NCBI GenBank assembly: GCA_938015435.1
Contig: CALLPN010000003.1
Span: 62,001 to 126,000 of the forward strand
Reading direction: 5' to 3'
DNA: 64,000 nucleotides
Origin: an uncultured Saprospiraceae bacterium
Lineage (GTDB): Bacteria; Bacteroidota; Bacteroidia; Chitinophagales; Saprospiraceae
The notes under the pieces are model-generated. The model was not told the origin of the DNA and did not search any database. It saw nothing but the letters and a program-made list of their open reading frames with translations. The position numbers and the translations under genes were made by a program. Below are positions 34,429 through 44,629 of this stretch, piece by piece (positions within the stretch are counted from its first letter, which is position 1; each line of letters opens with the position of its first letter).

Positions 34429-36861
34429 ATGAAGATCACAACTCTATTAACTACTATCCTGCTGCTCTGCAGTCAAATAATCCTAGCACAAAAGAACCTA
34501 GTCGCTAGTCGAGTTAGCAACAAAATCACTCTAGATGGTCGCCTAGATGAAGCTGAATGGCAAAATGCAGCCATAGCTACTGACTTCACTAACTGGCAGC
34601 CACAAGCTGGTAATACTCCAAGCCAAGTTACTGAGGTACGAGTGATCTACGATGATGAGGCTGTATACATAGGTGCTTACATGCACGAAAATAGTCGTAA
34701 CGATATTATGACTGAAATTACTGAAAGAGATAATCTTGGAAATACAGATTGGTTTGGTATTGTACTAGATACTTATGGTAACGCCACAGAGGCTGATGAA
34801 TTTATCATAGCATGCACAGGGACACAATTTGATGCTAAGGTGGGATCCAATGGAGAAGATGAAGATTGGGATGCCGTATGGTTCGGAGAAGTTCAACTAA
34901 CCGATAAAGGATGGTCTGCTGAAATAATGTTACCGTATAGCGCATTACGTTTTCCGAAAAAAGAAGTACAGAACTGGAAAATCAACTTTATGAGAAGGCA
35001 AGCCAAAACTGGTGAAAAGAATTCGTTTCAATACCTCGACCCAGAAGTAAGTGGGTTCATTACGCAAACCGCCAATTTGACTGGTATAAGTAAAATCAAA
35101 CCCCCTTTAAGATTATCGTTTTCTCCATATGTATCGGCTTATGCACTTCACAGTAAAGATAATAGTCGCGATCCGATCAATAGTACTGGATATAGTTACA
35201 ATGGTGGGATGGATGTCAAGTATGGTATCAACCAATCATTTACTCTAGACATGACATTGATACCAGATTTTGGACAGGTACAATCAGATCCACAGGTTCT
35301 AAATTTGAGTCCGTTTGAAGTACGATTCTCAGAGAATAGGCCATTTTTTACAGAAGGAACGGAGATATTTGGCAAAGGGGATCTCTTCTACTCGCGTCGT
35401 GTAGGTGGAACTCCAATCGGGTATGGCAATGCTTATAATGCAATGGGTAGCAATGAGCAGATAGATGAAAATCCTCAAGAGACACAATTATACAACGCTA
35501 CTAAGCTTTCCGGTCGGACTGCCAGTGGATTAGGTATAGGATTATTCAATGCCATAGCGGCAGAGACTCACGCTACCTTAAAGAATACTGAAACTGGAGA
35601 AGAAAGGAGAATACAAACCGGACCTATGACTAACTACAACGTAATCGTACTGGATCAAAATTTGAGAAACAATTCCAACATTGCACTTACTAATACTAAT
35701 GTATGGAGAGCTGGAAATAATTACCACGATGCTAATGTTACTGCTATAACCAGCAATATAAAGAACAAAGCACAATCGTACCAAATTGACGGTGGTCTGG
35801 CTTATAGTCAATTACTAAATCCAGAAAGTGAAAATATAACTGGTATTCAGTATGAAATTGGTGTAGGTAAAATCGCTGGTAACTTCAATATTTTTGCCAG
35901 TACTGATGGTACGAGCACCAACTACAATTCTAATGATCTGTCATTCCTTCAAGAGACTAATGTAAGGGAGTATGATGTGAATATGCAGTATAGCATCAAC
36001 AATGCGTTTTCGTCATTTAACAGAGCCAATTTTTGGGGTAATGTATCATTGGGTACGTTATATGAATCTTCTGATTTCCGTTACTTACACATCAATGCTG
36101 GATGGTGGACGGAAACCAAAAAACAATGGAACTTCAATATGTGGTATAATACCCAGCCGAAAGCTGCACATGATTACTTTGAACCGCGAACACCTGGAAG
36201 GTTTTACAAGAGACCAGGAATGGTTAATACAGGATTTTGGATGGGTACAGATAATCGTAAGAAACTTCACCTTACATTTTCAGTGTTTGGTATGAAGTGG
36301 TTCGAAGAAGGAAGAAAGTTTGGTGAATGGGATCTAGATGCTAGATATCGAGTAAGCAACAAGTTTACTGTTGGATTAGGTACGGGAGTAGATCACAATT
36401 GGAATGATATAGGCTTCGTCAATAGTGATGCTAATAATATATACATGGGTCGAAGGGATAGATACTTGGTGCCCAGTGAAATATATGCTAGATATTCATT
36501 TAATAAAAAAATGAATCTGAGGTTTGATCTGAGACATTACTGGGTTAAAGTGTTCTACGATAAATTCTATTCTCTAAATGAAGATGGAACATTGACTGAT
36601 TCCAATTATGAGGGCTTCCATGATTTAAGTTATAATCAGTTTAATATAGATATGACATATCGTTGGAGGTTTGCCCCTGGCAGTGATATATTCATTGTTT
36701 GGAAAAATAATATTTCTCAATATGACGACGACTCTAATATAGACCACGAGAACCTCAACTACTTCAAAGATGGAGTGAAAACATTAAGGGATCTGCCTCA
36801 GAATAATTCAATCTCTGTAAGGATCGTTTATTACTTAGATTATAATCAGCTTACTAAATAA
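34429..36861 (+). CDS. DUF5916 protein with CBM9-like domain
   Basis: An 810-residue exported protein (signal ILLLCSQIILAQ). An N-terminal CBM9-like domain (about residues 27-210: KITLDGRLDEAEWQNA, VRVIYDDEAVYIGAYM, WSAEIMLPYSALRF) is followed by the DUF5916 region (about 230-810) with FSENRPFFTEGTEIF and many aromatic strands typical of an outer-membrane barrel. The family is widespread in Bacteroidota and often acts with membrane transport or peptide/sugar handling, but no precise role is known to me. It is separated from the DUF4097 genes by 214 bases and ended by a terminator. Confidence 0.85.
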   Translation: MKITTLLTTILLLCSQIILAQKNLVASRVSNKITLDGRLDEAEWQNAAIATDFTNWQPQAGNTPSQVTEVRVIYDDEAVYIGAYMHENSRNDIMTEITERDNLGNTDWFGIVLDTYGNATEADEFIIACTGTQFDAKVGSNGEDEDWDAVWFGEVQLTDKGWSAEIMLPYSALRFPKKEVQNWKINFMRRQAKTGEKNSFQYLDPEVSGFITQTANLTGISKIKPPLRLSFSPYVSAYALHSKDNSRDPINSTGYSYNGGMDVKYGINQSFTLDMTLIPDFGQVQSDPQVLNLSPFEVRFSENRPFFTEGTEIFGKGDLFYSRRVGGTPIGYGNAYNAMGSNEQIDENPQETQLYNATKLSGRTASGLGIGLFNAIAAETHATLKNTETGEERRIQTGPMTNYNVIVLDQNLRNNSNIALTNTNVWRAGNNYHDANVTAITSNIKNKAQSYQIDGGLAYSQLLNPESENITGIQYEIGVGKIAGNFNIFASTDGTSTNYNSNDLSFLQETNVREYDVNMQYSINNAFSSFNRANFWGNVSLGTLYESSDFRYLHINAGWWTETKKQWNFNMWYNTQPKAAHDYFEPRTPGRFYKRPGMVNTGFWMGTDNRKKLHLTFSVFGMKWFEEGRKFGEWDLDARYRVSNKFTVGLGTGVDHNWNDIGFVNSDANNIYMGRRDRYLVPSEIYARYSFNKKMNLRFDLRHYWVKVFYDKFYSLNEDGTLTDSNYEGFHDLSYNQFNIDMTYRWRFAPGSDIFIVWKNNISQYDDDSNIDHENLNYFKDGVKTLRDLPQNNSISVRIVYYLDYNQLTK

Positions 36862-36898
36862 TCAACTGTCGTAATCAACTAAAGTTAAATTAATATAT

Positions 36899-36935
36899 GA
36901 GAGATGCGTCTTTAAGAGGGTGTGTCTCTCTTTTG
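36899..36935 (+). terminator. Terminator after the DUF5916 gene
   Basis: GAGAGA (36899-36904) pairs with TCTCTC (36925-36930), extended by wobble pairs, and is followed by TTTTGATTTT. It lies 38 bases after the stop codon. Confidence 0.55.
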
Positions 36936-36954
36936 ATTTTAGTACCTTCATTCC

Positions 36955-38103
36955 ATGTTTCCAGATTTTAATATTTATTCTAGTCCATTGCTCATACTGG
37001 TAATCCAAGGTTTAATCCTATCTGGCTTATTGTTATGGTCATATAAGACTAAAAATAATTTAGCAAATCTGATTCTTGGTATTCTTCTAATAATCACGTG
37101 CTACCATAGGACAACTTATACCGTTGGATTTATGAGTTGGTATGATACCTACAGAAATACAAAAATTAATTACTTCCTTATTCCCCTGAGCTTTGCAGTA
37201 GGGCCTTTGATATACTTCTACATCAAATCTTTTGTAGATCGAAACTTCACATTCGGTAAAAGAGAATTTATACATTTTATCCCTACCCTACTTTATTTCG
37301 CTTATAGAGTCGGAGTATACTTATACGATAAATCACAAGCCGGATTCGCCGATACACAGAATGGAGTTTTTATGCAATCTGACCTTTACACAGGAATAGA
37401 TATTTTTTATGTTGTGGTGAGTTCTATTCAATTATTATTGTATTTAGTGTTCTCCATCTACTCATATTATCAATACCGTAAAGCTTTAGTGCAACAATAT
37501 TCGAACACTTACAAGTCAGAACTAATTTGGCTTAGGAATTTTTTATTCCTCTATTCCTTTCTCTTTGTATATGATATAATCCAAATGGTAACTAACGAAT
37601 TCATTTTCAACCTAGGGTGGACAGGAAGGTGGTGGTATCAATTTTTCTCAGTACTCATTGTAATCTATGTTGGGATTAAAGGTTATTTCACGGAAATGGA
37701 AACCCTTAAGAAAATTGATCTTTCTATTGTACCACTCTCAAAGAAAGAAAAGGCTACCACTGTCACATTTGATAAAACAGAAGACCTTAAAAAATTACAA
37801 CACTTTGTAACTGGCGAAAAAATATATCTAGATCCCAACCTATCTCTTACACAACTCGCCAAAGCAGTAAGAATGAGCCCTTCTTTAGTATCTGATATTA
37901 TTAATCGTGGATTAGGCCAAAACTTCAACGACTACATCAATCGATACCGTGTAGAAACTATTGTGAAAAGACTGAGTGATGATAATTATGCTCACCTCTC
38001 CATTCTGGCAATTGCTCTAGATAACGGGTTCAACAGTAAGGCGACTTTTAATAGAGTGTTCAAAAAAATTACTGGGAAACCTCCTTCAGAATATCGCAAA
38101 TAA
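36955..38103 (+). CDS. Membrane-anchored AraC family regulator
   Basis: A 382-residue protein with about seven membrane helices in the first ~245 residues, then a linker and a C-terminal AraC DNA-binding domain (LSLTQLAKAVRMSPSLVSDIINRGLGQNFNDYINRYRVE and LSILAIALDNGFNSKATFNRVFKKITGKPPSEYRK). This layout is typical of Bacteroidota membrane-bound AraC proteins that bind their signal in the membrane. Its likely target is the adhesin-like gene downstream; this is an inference from order only. A near-consensus -7 (TACCTTCA, 36943-36950) lies 5 bases before the ATG, implying a very short leader. Confidence 0.88.
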   Translation: MFPDFNIYSSPLLILVIQGLILSGLLLWSYKTKNNLANLILGILLIITCYHRTTYTVGFMSWYDTYRNTKINYFLIPLSFAVGPLIYFYIKSFVDRNFTFGKREFIHFIPTLLYFAYRVGVYLYDKSQAGFADTQNGVFMQSDLYTGIDIFYVVVSSIQLLLYLVFSIYSYYQYRKALVQQYSNTYKSELIWLRNFLFLYSFLFVYDIIQMVTNEFIFNLGWTGRWWYQFFSVLIVIYVGIKGYFTEMETLKKIDLSIVPLSKKEKATTVTFDKTEDLKKLQHFVTGEKIYLDPNLSLTQLAKAVRMSPSLVSDIINRGLGQNFNDYINRYRVETIVKRLSDDNYAHLSILAIALDNGFNSKATFNRVFKKITGKPPSEYRK

Positions 38104-38217
38104 AATATCACTTTATCTTCTGGTTATCAATGACTTACAATAATGTGAGACGTCTCAATATTAGTATGAGACCTATTATGATTGTATGAGACGCACACAA
38201 GCCCTCCTTGTCCCATC

Positions 38218-38248
38218 TTTGACTTGTTAATTCTAAGAGTTGCTTTTG
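38218..38248 (+). promoter_or_regulatory. Promoter of the DUF2807-like gene
   Basis: TTTG (38218-38221), exactly 19 bases, then TGCTTTTG (38241-38248) match the TTTG-N19-TAnnTTTG pattern with one mismatch. The leader to the ATG at 38297 would be about 40 bases. Confidence 0.45.
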
Positions 38249-38296
38249 TATAAAAGTCAACTGCAAATATTTCAAACCAATAAATACCTAAACACT

Positions 38297-39193
38297 ATGA
38301 GACAATCATTCATTATAATCATCAGCCTAATAATAAGCCATACTACCTATAGTCAGATCTACGGTAATGGCAACCTTACCACAATCACCATAGATATTAG
38401 TGGTATAGAGGAAATCGATATAGAACTTAATGCCAATATCACATTAGACTATAGTGCAAAGGAAAGTATGACGATCACAGCCGACGAAAACGTTATAAAG
38501 TATATGGGCCGAAAATTCAAAAATGGTAAACTTACATTGGATCAAATCAAGTGGATCGAACCAAGCAAAAACCCAACAATTGTTATTGGAACACCTAACC
38601 TAAAGAAAATTTATCAAGGCACTCACAGCTCTACATATATCACCAATATCAATAGTAATAGGTTATCTATAAAGGGAAACGTAGGTAAGGTATTTGCATC
38701 AGGATCCTGCAAAGAAATAAGAGTAAATGTAAGTGGAACAAGTGTAGATCTAAGTAATACCAAAATAGAAGAAGCGGATATAAGTATAGACGGAAACGGT
38801 ACCGTTACGTTAGGGAAAGTAAATATGCTTGATACAGATCTAGAACGTAACTCTAATCTCGTTTTACTATATGAGCCTAATGAATATCTAGGGAATAGTG
38901 AGAAGAATATAAATGAAAATATAAATGATCGTGATTTTTTTCCTAATTCTGATTTGAAATTTATCCAATTTAAAATCAAGAATAACTCTTGGTCTAGAAA
39001 TCATTTCTATGTGGTGGGACCTAAAAAAGATGGAAGTACATTTAGTTACGGATTTCCTATGATGCCTGGATTTAGCAAATCAGAAAAGTGGTCTGTTGGA
39101 ACTAAGATCTATCAAGAAGGAAAAATGGGGAATAGGAAATTATTAGTTACGATTACTGCAGAAGACAAAGGTACCGTCGTGAATTTGTTTTAA
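38297..39193 (+). CDS. Exported DUF2807-like adhesin/head-GIN protein
   Basis: The ATG at 38297 is preferred to an earlier frame start at 38240 because it gives a proper signal peptide (IIIISLIISHTTYSQ); 298 residues. The region from 25 to ~200 has the repeated beta turns of the DUF2807 (GIN) fold, including GNLTTITIDISGIEEIDIELNANITLDYS. The C-terminal ~100 residues form a separate domain (NSWSRNHFYVVGPKKDGSTFSYGFPMMPG) that I do not recognise. Probably surface or periplasmic. It lies downstream of the AraC gene and upstream of the RDD gene. Confidence 0.7.
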   Translation: MRQSFIIIISLIISHTTYSQIYGNGNLTTITIDISGIEEIDIELNANITLDYSAKESMTITADENVIKYMGRKFKNGKLTLDQIKWIEPSKNPTIVIGTPNLKKIYQGTHSSTYITNINSNRLSIKGNVGKVFASGSCKEIRVNVSGTSVDLSNTKIEEADISIDGNGTVTLGKVNMLDTDLERNSNLVLLYEPNEYLGNSEKNINENINDRDFFPNSDLKFIQFKIKNNSWSRNHFYVVGPKKDGSTFSYGFPMMPGFSKSEKWSVGTKIYQEGKMGNRKLLVTITAEDKGTVVNLF

Positions 39194-39254
39194 GAACAGT
39201 GGTCTAAATTTTAAAATTGTATTTTGTAGGAACACAAAATATAATATTAAGATA

Positions 39255-39689
39255 ATGGAAGCATCAATAGAGGTAAATGAGACAGAATATTTTCACAAAC
39301 CAAGTCTTGTGTTGAGAGTTAAATCTACAATCCTTGATAGCATCATATTAATTATATTGATGTTCATTGTATTTGCTGTACTTAACCAATTCAGTATAGA
39401 GTCTACAACTGTTAAGCGCATTTGTATGTTATTCATTATTCTATATGAACCAATAACCGTTACACTAGGAGGAACTGTAGGCCAAAGAGTAATGGGCTTA
39501 AGGGTTAGTGATTTTTCAAATTATGTAAATCAAAAATCACATAAAAATATCAATCTTATAAATTCAATACTTCGATTTATCGCTAAGGTATTTCTAGGTT
39601 GGATTTCCTTATTAACTATTCACTCCGACGATTATGGAAAAGCAATACATGACTCCATAGGAAAGTCACTTATGACCTTTAGAATATAG
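39255..39689 (+). CDS. RDD family membrane protein
   Basis: A 144-residue protein with three to four helices. It has the RDD pattern: RVKSTILDSIILIILM near residues 24-39 (Arg and Asp in the first helix region; the first Asp is replaced), then GGTVGQRVMGLRV (about 74-86), which is the family's conserved glycine motif. RDD proteins are of mostly unknown function; some are Na+/H+ antiporters. It is the last gene of the rightward group and converges with the M1 peptidase gene across a perfect hairpin. Confidence 0.8.
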   Translation: MEASIEVNETEYFHKPSLVLRVKSTILDSIILIILMFIVFAVLNQFSIESTTVKRICMLFIILYEPITVTLGGTVGQRVMGLRVSDFSNYVNQKSHKNINLINSILRFIAKVFLGWISLLTIHSDDYGKAIHDSIGKSLMTFRI

Positions 39690-39701
39690 TTTATACAATA
39701 A

Positions 39702-39729
39702 AGCAGCAATCGAAAAATCGATTGCTGCT
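39702..39729. terminator. Perfect 12-bp hairpin between convergent genes
   Basis: AGCAGCAATCGA (39702-39713) pairs with TCGATTGCTGCT (39718-39729), loop AAAA. On the minus strand it is followed by TTATTG, serving the M1 peptidase gene; on the plus strand no T run follows. Confidence 0.65.
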
Positions 39730-39771
39730 CCTATCATCGACCATAAATAGTCAACTATTATTTTATACTTC

Positions 39772-42108
39772 CTAAGGCTTAATAACCTTCTTTGCTCTGT
39801 TGGCTCTTTGCATTGGATTTTCTCCAGCTGAACCTCCTCTTTGTCTAGAGCCTCTTTTGAATGTTTCAAATCTGCTAGTTGCTTGTCTCGCTGGATAGTA
39901 ATTGTTATTAGTATCTACATCGGCAGTCTCTAAAAATGGATCCAGTACAATGTTTTTCACTTCCTTATCTGTAGGGAAAACTTTAGTTACTTCCTCCGCA
40001 CCAAATTTCCAGATCTCAGCTGGTATTCTGATTACTTCAGTAGTACCATCTACATATTCAAATTCTAAAATGACTGGCATTACAAGTCCACCCACTCTTT
40101 TGATTTGTACCTCATAATAATTCTTTGTGCTATTTAATAATGCTTTGTCTTCTTCGGACATGTCAGCGATACTCTTTTCGTACTCCTCTTTATCGATAGC
40201 ATCTTTAGCTAACTTATCATAGTTAGTATAGTAGTCATCAAGCGTTGGATCTTTTTCGTTATACGTTTGCTTAATCTCTTTTTCATTACGAATAGTACTA
40301 ATGTTTTTTCTCTCTTTAGCTGCGTCTGCTCTTGCTACTTCTTCTTGCTTACTTGGATCTTTTGGATCTGCTTTGAAGTGCTTCACTGTTCCTAATGCTA
40401 GATCAACATGATCGTTAGTATAGAACCATCCTCTCCAGAACCAATCTAAATCTACACCTGATGCGTCTTCCATAGTACGGAAGAAATCTGAAGGTGATGG
40501 TGATTTAAATTTCCATCTTTCTGAATACTCCTTAAATGCGTAATCGAATAACTCTCTTCCCATTACAGTCTCTCTCAATATATTAAGAGCTGTTGCTGGT
40601 TTAGAATATGCATTAGATCCAAACTGATAAATAGATTCTGAATTAGTCATAATCGGTGAGATACGAGATTTATCTCCACCCATATAAGATGTAATTTTCT
40701 GTGCTTCTCCTCTACGTGATGGATAATTACGTTCAAACTGTTGTTCAGATAAATACTGAACAAATGTAGTCAGACCTTCATCCATCCATGTCCATTGACG
40801 CTCATCAGAATTGATAATCATTGGAAAGAAATTGTGTCCTACTTCATGAATAATTACACCTATGTGTCCGTACTTCATACGCTCACTATATGTACCATCG
40901 TCTTCGCATCTTCCGTAGTTGAAACATATCATTGGATATTCCATACCCATGCTACCATCAATTGACCAAGCTACAGGATAAGGATAATCACAAGAGTAAT
41001 GTGAGTACCAGTACATTGCGTGTGCTACTGTCTTAGTACTATACTTAGACCATAGACAATCACCTTCTTTGACGAACATACTCATGGCCATAGCAGTCTT
41101 ACCATTTGGTAATTTTACGTTGAGTGCATCCCAGATAAATCTTCTTGACGAAGCAAATGCAAAGTCTCTAACTTGATCCGCGTGGAACTTCCAAGTCTTA
41201 GTGTTGCTTGCTTTTCCTTTCATACGATCATCCGCTTCATCTTTTGTAGCGATCAATACTGTATTTACAAAACTCTTTCTTGCCTTTTGTAGTCTACTCT
41301 TTTGACTAGCTGACAATACTGCAGATTCATTTTCTAATGTTCCTGTTGCTGCTACCAAATGATCAGAAGGAACAGTGATCTCCACATCAAAATCACCAAA
41401 CTCTAATGTGAACTCTCCCCTACCTAGAAACTGTTTGTTCTGCCATCCGTCTTGATCAGTGTATTTACAAAGTCTTGGGTAAAACTGAGCGATACAGTAT
41501 ACATTATTATCATCTTCTTTAAAGTGTTCGTATCCTGATCTTCCGCCGATTTCTCTTGTATTGTTGATGTTGTACCACCACTTGATAGAAAACGATGTCT
41601 TCTCGCCAGACTTAAGTGCATTCGGCAAATCTATACGCATCATTGTCTTATTGATCATATACTTCATAGTACGACCATTTTCATTTTTCACTTCTTCTAT
41701 ATTAAATCCACCTTCGAATGATGGCTCTAATGCAGCCAAAGCTCTAGTACTAGATTTTTCTCCTAGTTCGCTAGTCTTAATATGATGTGAATCCGAATCT
41801 TTTGACCTTACATTCTGATCCAATTGCACCCATAAGTATGTAAGTTGATCTGGTGAGTTGTTCGTGTATGTGATGGCTTCTTCACCAAACAATTTTTGCT
41901 TATCATCATCTAATCTCATTTTGATCTTGTAATCAACTTTCTGCTGCCAATAGTCAGGACCTGGCGCTCCAGATGCTGCTCTGTATCTATTAGGATCAGG
42001 AAGCTCTTGATTAAGTTGTTTGAATGGATTGTTGTTGAGGTTTTTCTGCTGTGCGCTACCTACAAATGCGATAGACATGAAAAAAAATATGAAAGCAATA
42101 ATTCTCAT
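39772..42108 (-). CDS. M1 family metallopeptidase
   Basis: The ATG at 42108 is used (an in-frame TTG lies two codons upstream), giving 778 residues with a signal peptide (FFFMSIAFVGSAQ). The gluzincin site is HEVGH (His421, Glu422, His425) with the third ligand Glu444 in WMDEGLTTF, spacing 18 as in M1. The substrate-binding GxMEN equivalent reads GSMGMEYPM. The C-terminus after ~690 is basic and rich in Arg/Gly (RQRGGSAGENP), which is unusual. It is an exported aminopeptidase, probably for nutrition or envelope turnover. Single-gene unit. Confidence 0.92.
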   Translation of the reverse strand: MRIIAFIFFFMSIAFVGSAQQKNLNNNPFKQLNQELPDPNRYRAASGAPGPDYWQQKVDYKIKMRLDDDKQKLFGEEAITYTNNSPDQLTYLWVQLDQNVRSKDSDSHHIKTSELGEKSSTRALAALEPSFEGGFNIEEVKNENGRTMKYMINKTMMRIDLPNALKSGEKTSFSIKWWYNINNTREIGGRSGYEHFKEDDNNVYCIAQFYPRLCKYTDQDGWQNKQFLGRGEFTLEFGDFDVEITVPSDHLVAATGTLENESAVLSASQKSRLQKARKSFVNTVLIATKDEADDRMKGKASNTKTWKFHADQVRDFAFASSRRFIWDALNVKLPNGKTAMAMSMFVKEGDCLWSKYSTKTVAHAMYWYSHYSCDYPYPVAWSIDGSMGMEYPMICFNYGRCEDDGTYSERMKYGHIGVIIHEVGHNFFPMIINSDERQWTWMDEGLTTFVQYLSEQQFERNYPSRRGEAQKITSYMGGDKSRISPIMTNSESIYQFGSNAYSKPATALNILRETVMGRELFDYAFKEYSERWKFKSPSPSDFFRTMEDASGVDLDWFWRGWFYTNDHVDLALGTVKHFKADPKDPSKQEEVARADAAKERKNISTIRNEKEIKQTYNEKDPTLDDYYTNYDKLAKDAIDKEEYEKSIADMSEEDKALLNSTKNYYEVQIKRVGGLVMPVILEFEYVDGTTEVIRIPAEIWKFGAEEVTKVFPTDKEVKNIVLDPFLETADVDTNNNYYPARQATSRFETFKRGSRQRGGSAGENPMQRANRAKKVIKP

Positions 42109-42230
42109 TGACAAGGTTTTTATTTATTGAAATAAAGGTATCTCTGGTGTATAATAGGTGTTTTAACCCTTAAAAACTCTAAAGTTAAACAATGGTTGCA
42201 TCTCTCAAAGCCAAATCTAGGTGAGATTTC

Positions 42231-43361
42231 TTATATCATAGTGACTTGTATCCACCGAGTCAGTAGTATATCGTCTATTTCAAAGTAATCTCTACCCTCA
42301 CTCATACCTTGATAGATTAGTCCTTTCTCTATACATGACTTTACCGCTCTACGTATCGTAGAAGAATTAGTAAATCCATACTTCTCCATAAATTCACGAC
42401 CATAGGGTTCATATATTTTACCTTCTTTAGCAAAAGCTTCTATTACATTCCATTGTCCTTTGCTTATAATTCTCCGCAACATATAGTTAACGTCCTCTCT
42501 TTCTTTGAGCATCGTTGTTTTTACAGCGATGATATCTTCATTGCTAATTTTCTTTGAAGAAAAACTATACAGTCTATTACAGACAAGTTGCACATTATAG
42601 GTCCTATAGTTACACCAATGCAATAAATCATATATCTCGTCCTTTTCTATCTTCTTTTTATTAGCCTGAAAATGTTTGAATATAAAGTCTGCATATACTT
42701 CAGGATTAATATGTGTAAGCTTTACAAATTGACCAAAATTATAAAATGGTCGATTTATATTGTCAAACATCTGCAGAAGCAAGTGTTGGTCACTCCCAGA
42801 AAATATAACATTCAAATTGGTTATGGACTGTATTAATGTACGTAAATAGGCCTCCGTGCTTTCTTCTGGGTAATTAATGATCTGCTGGAATTCATCAAAA
42901 GCAATTACTACATTTTTAGATATAGATGAAATCAGACCCAATATATCTGAAAACGTACTTAATTGAATTTTCTCATTATTGAGATCAAATGTAATATTGG
43001 GCTGGCCGGATAACTCATCATAATTAATAGTAGGACGTAGCTTTTTAATGCCTGACCATATCTTCTTTCCGAAGCTTGTATCCTCTTCAAATGCTCTAAG
43101 TAATGCGCTTGCGGTCTGATTAAGAAGGTCATTAAACGATTCTGTAGGTAATAGATCTACCCAAATCGTAATATACTTGTTATCTAATTGCGTGAATACA
43201 TGTTTGATAAGAGCAGATTTACCTTGCTTACGTCTTCCATACAATACTACATCTCTATTATTCTTTATAGCGTCTAATAGTATCTTAGTCTCATCTTTCC
43301 TATCACAGAAGTATTCTGCGGAGTGGTAGCCTTTGGTTACAAACGGATTAGATGGTTTCAT
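42231..43361 (-). CDS. AAA+ ATPase of the archaeal-ATPase/STAND-like type with winged-helix end
   Basis: A 376-residue protein. Walker A is GRRKQGKS (42-49) and Walker B is VVIAFDEFQQI with Asp156/Glu157. A sensor-like FSGSDQHLL segment follows near 190. The last ~80 residues (GQWNVIEAFAKEG...FTNSSTIRRAVKSCIEKGLIY) form a winged-helix unit. Relatives occur in many copies in archaea and Bacteroidota; proposed roles include regulation and stress response, but none is proven. Directly upstream are two exact 14-bp repeats that could be its operators. It is flanked by the M1 peptidase and thrB genes, with no obvious partner. Confidence 0.8.
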   Translation of the reverse strand: MKPSNPFVTKGYHSAEYFCDRKDETKILLDAIKNNRDVVLYGRRKQGKSALIKHVFTQLDNKYITIWVDLLPTESFNDLLNQTASALLRAFEEDTSFGKKIWSGIKKLRPTINYDELSGQPNITFDLNNEKIQLSTFSDILGLISSISKNVVIAFDEFQQIINYPEESTEAYLRTLIQSITNLNVIFSGSDQHLLLQMFDNINRPFYNFGQFVKLTHINPEVYADFIFKHFQANKKKIEKDEIYDLLHWCNYRTYNVQLVCNRLYSFSSKKISNEDIIAVKTTMLKEREDVNYMLRRIISKGQWNVIEAFAKEGKIYEPYGREFMEKYGFTNSSTIRRAVKSCIEKGLIYQGMSEGRDYFEIDDILLTRWIQVTMI

Positions 43362-43389
43362 AATTACAAGTTTTAGTAAATATACTTAA

Positions 43390-43428
43390 TGTATATTACA
43401 AAGTGTATATTACAAAGTGTATAACAAC
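43390..43428 (-). promoter_or_regulatory. Tandem 14-bp repeats with dyad symmetry upstream of the AAA ATPase gene
   Basis: TGTATATTACAAAG occurs at 43390-43403 and again at 43404-43417, followed by a partial third copy (TGTATAACAAC). Each unit contains the dyad TGTA-TAT-TACA. The array lies about 30 bases upstream of the ATPase start codon and could be an operator. Confidence 0.5.
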
Positions 43429-43474
43429 AAAATTGCCATCGTCATAATTTTATTAGGATAAGAAGTATTTTTAC

Positions 43475-44404
43475 CTAGCAAACCTCAGCTCCTTCCAAGT
43501 TTATCGGTGCTTGGTATACTTTGGCTGCATCTCTACCGTGATGGTCTTTACCGTATATTTCCCTGGCTGCAGCTTCTATATTATCACTTGTAAATGTATT
43601 TCTACATAAGGCAAACATGCTAGGCCCAGATCCACTGATACTAAATCCTAATGCGCCCAATTCCATAGCCTTTTGCTTCATTTCATCAAACTTAGGTATG
43701 AGGTGCGAACGCTGAGGTTCTATCACTACATCTTGTAAGCAACGTGATATCTTATCAAAATCACTACTATACAGAGCGGCCACCAATGTTGCGGCGTTAC
43801 CAGTTTGAGTAATCATCTGCTTAAGTGTTACTTGATCAGAAAGAATAGACCTACTCTCACTAGTCAGTATTTGTGCAGGTGGTAATATCACTACATATCT
43901 CAGACCATTAGGAACATATAGCTTGGTGAAGTCTAGTGTTGCATTATCTCTGATCAGAATGATACCACCCATCATACTTGGTATGACATTATCTCCATGC
44001 CATGCGCCAGAGGCTACAGACTCACCAGCCATGGCAAATGGTAATAACTCTCTCTTGGTTAGCTTTGCATCTAGGTAGTGATTAAGAGCTACTACCGAAG
44101 CTACTGCACTAGCTGCTGATGATCCGATTCCTGTTCCAAACGGCATTTTCTTCCTTATCTCTATATCTATAGGATGATCAGGTATACCGAGATGCTCGAG
44201 CATTTTGATTACAGATACACCAGCAGTATTCTTAATAGGATCATAAGAGAGACCCTTTCCTTTTGTGATTCTACTTATAACTGTTCCTGGCTCTTTCCCC
44301 TCTTTAATGATCACTTCATCTCCTGGCGCCTCCATTGGAAAACCCATTATATCAAAACCAACTGCTACGTTAGATACCGTTGCTGGCGCGAATGCTTTTA
44401 TCAT
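43475..44404 (-). CDS. thrB: Homoserine kinase
   Basis: A 309-residue GHMP kinase that phosphorylates L-homoserine in threonine biosynthesis. The ATP-binding motif PFGTGIGSSAASAVA lies at about 89-103. The N-terminal motif FAPATVSNVAVGFDIMGF and the C-terminal GALGFSISGSGPSMFAL (about 247-263) complete the GHMP signature. In many bacteria thrB sits with thrA and thrC; here its neighbours are the ATPase and a methyltransferase, so those genes are elsewhere or further off. No attenuator-like leader was seen. Confidence 0.95.
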   Translation of the reverse strand: MIKAFAPATVSNVAVGFDIMGFPMEAPGDEVIIKEGKEPGTVISRITKGKGLSYDPIKNTAGVSVIKMLEHLGIPDHPIDIEIRKKMPFGTGIGSSAASAVASVVALNHYLDAKLTKRELLPFAMAGESVASGAWHGDNVIPSMMGGIILIRDNATLDFTKLYVPNGLRYVVILPPAQILTSESRSILSDQVTLKQMITQTGNAATLVAALYSSDFDKISRCLQDVVIEPQRSHLIPKFDEMKQKAMELGALGFSISGSGPSMFALCRNTFTSDNIEAAAREIYGKDHHGRDAAKVYQAPINLEGAEVC

Positions 44405-44629
44405 TATTACTCTAGTTATTGTATTAATTGTAAAGGTATGTAATACTAATTAGCATTCTAAATACTGCATATATTTCAACCAATGAAATCTGAAAAATAC
44501 TCATCATAGATTAATAATATGCGTGTATTATTCACCTTGGCCAAATTATTAGGCATCTAGTATCAATTAGAAATGGACTATTTTGATCCGCACAGCACTT
44601 CAAAACTTTAGCTACATTTATTTTAAAAC

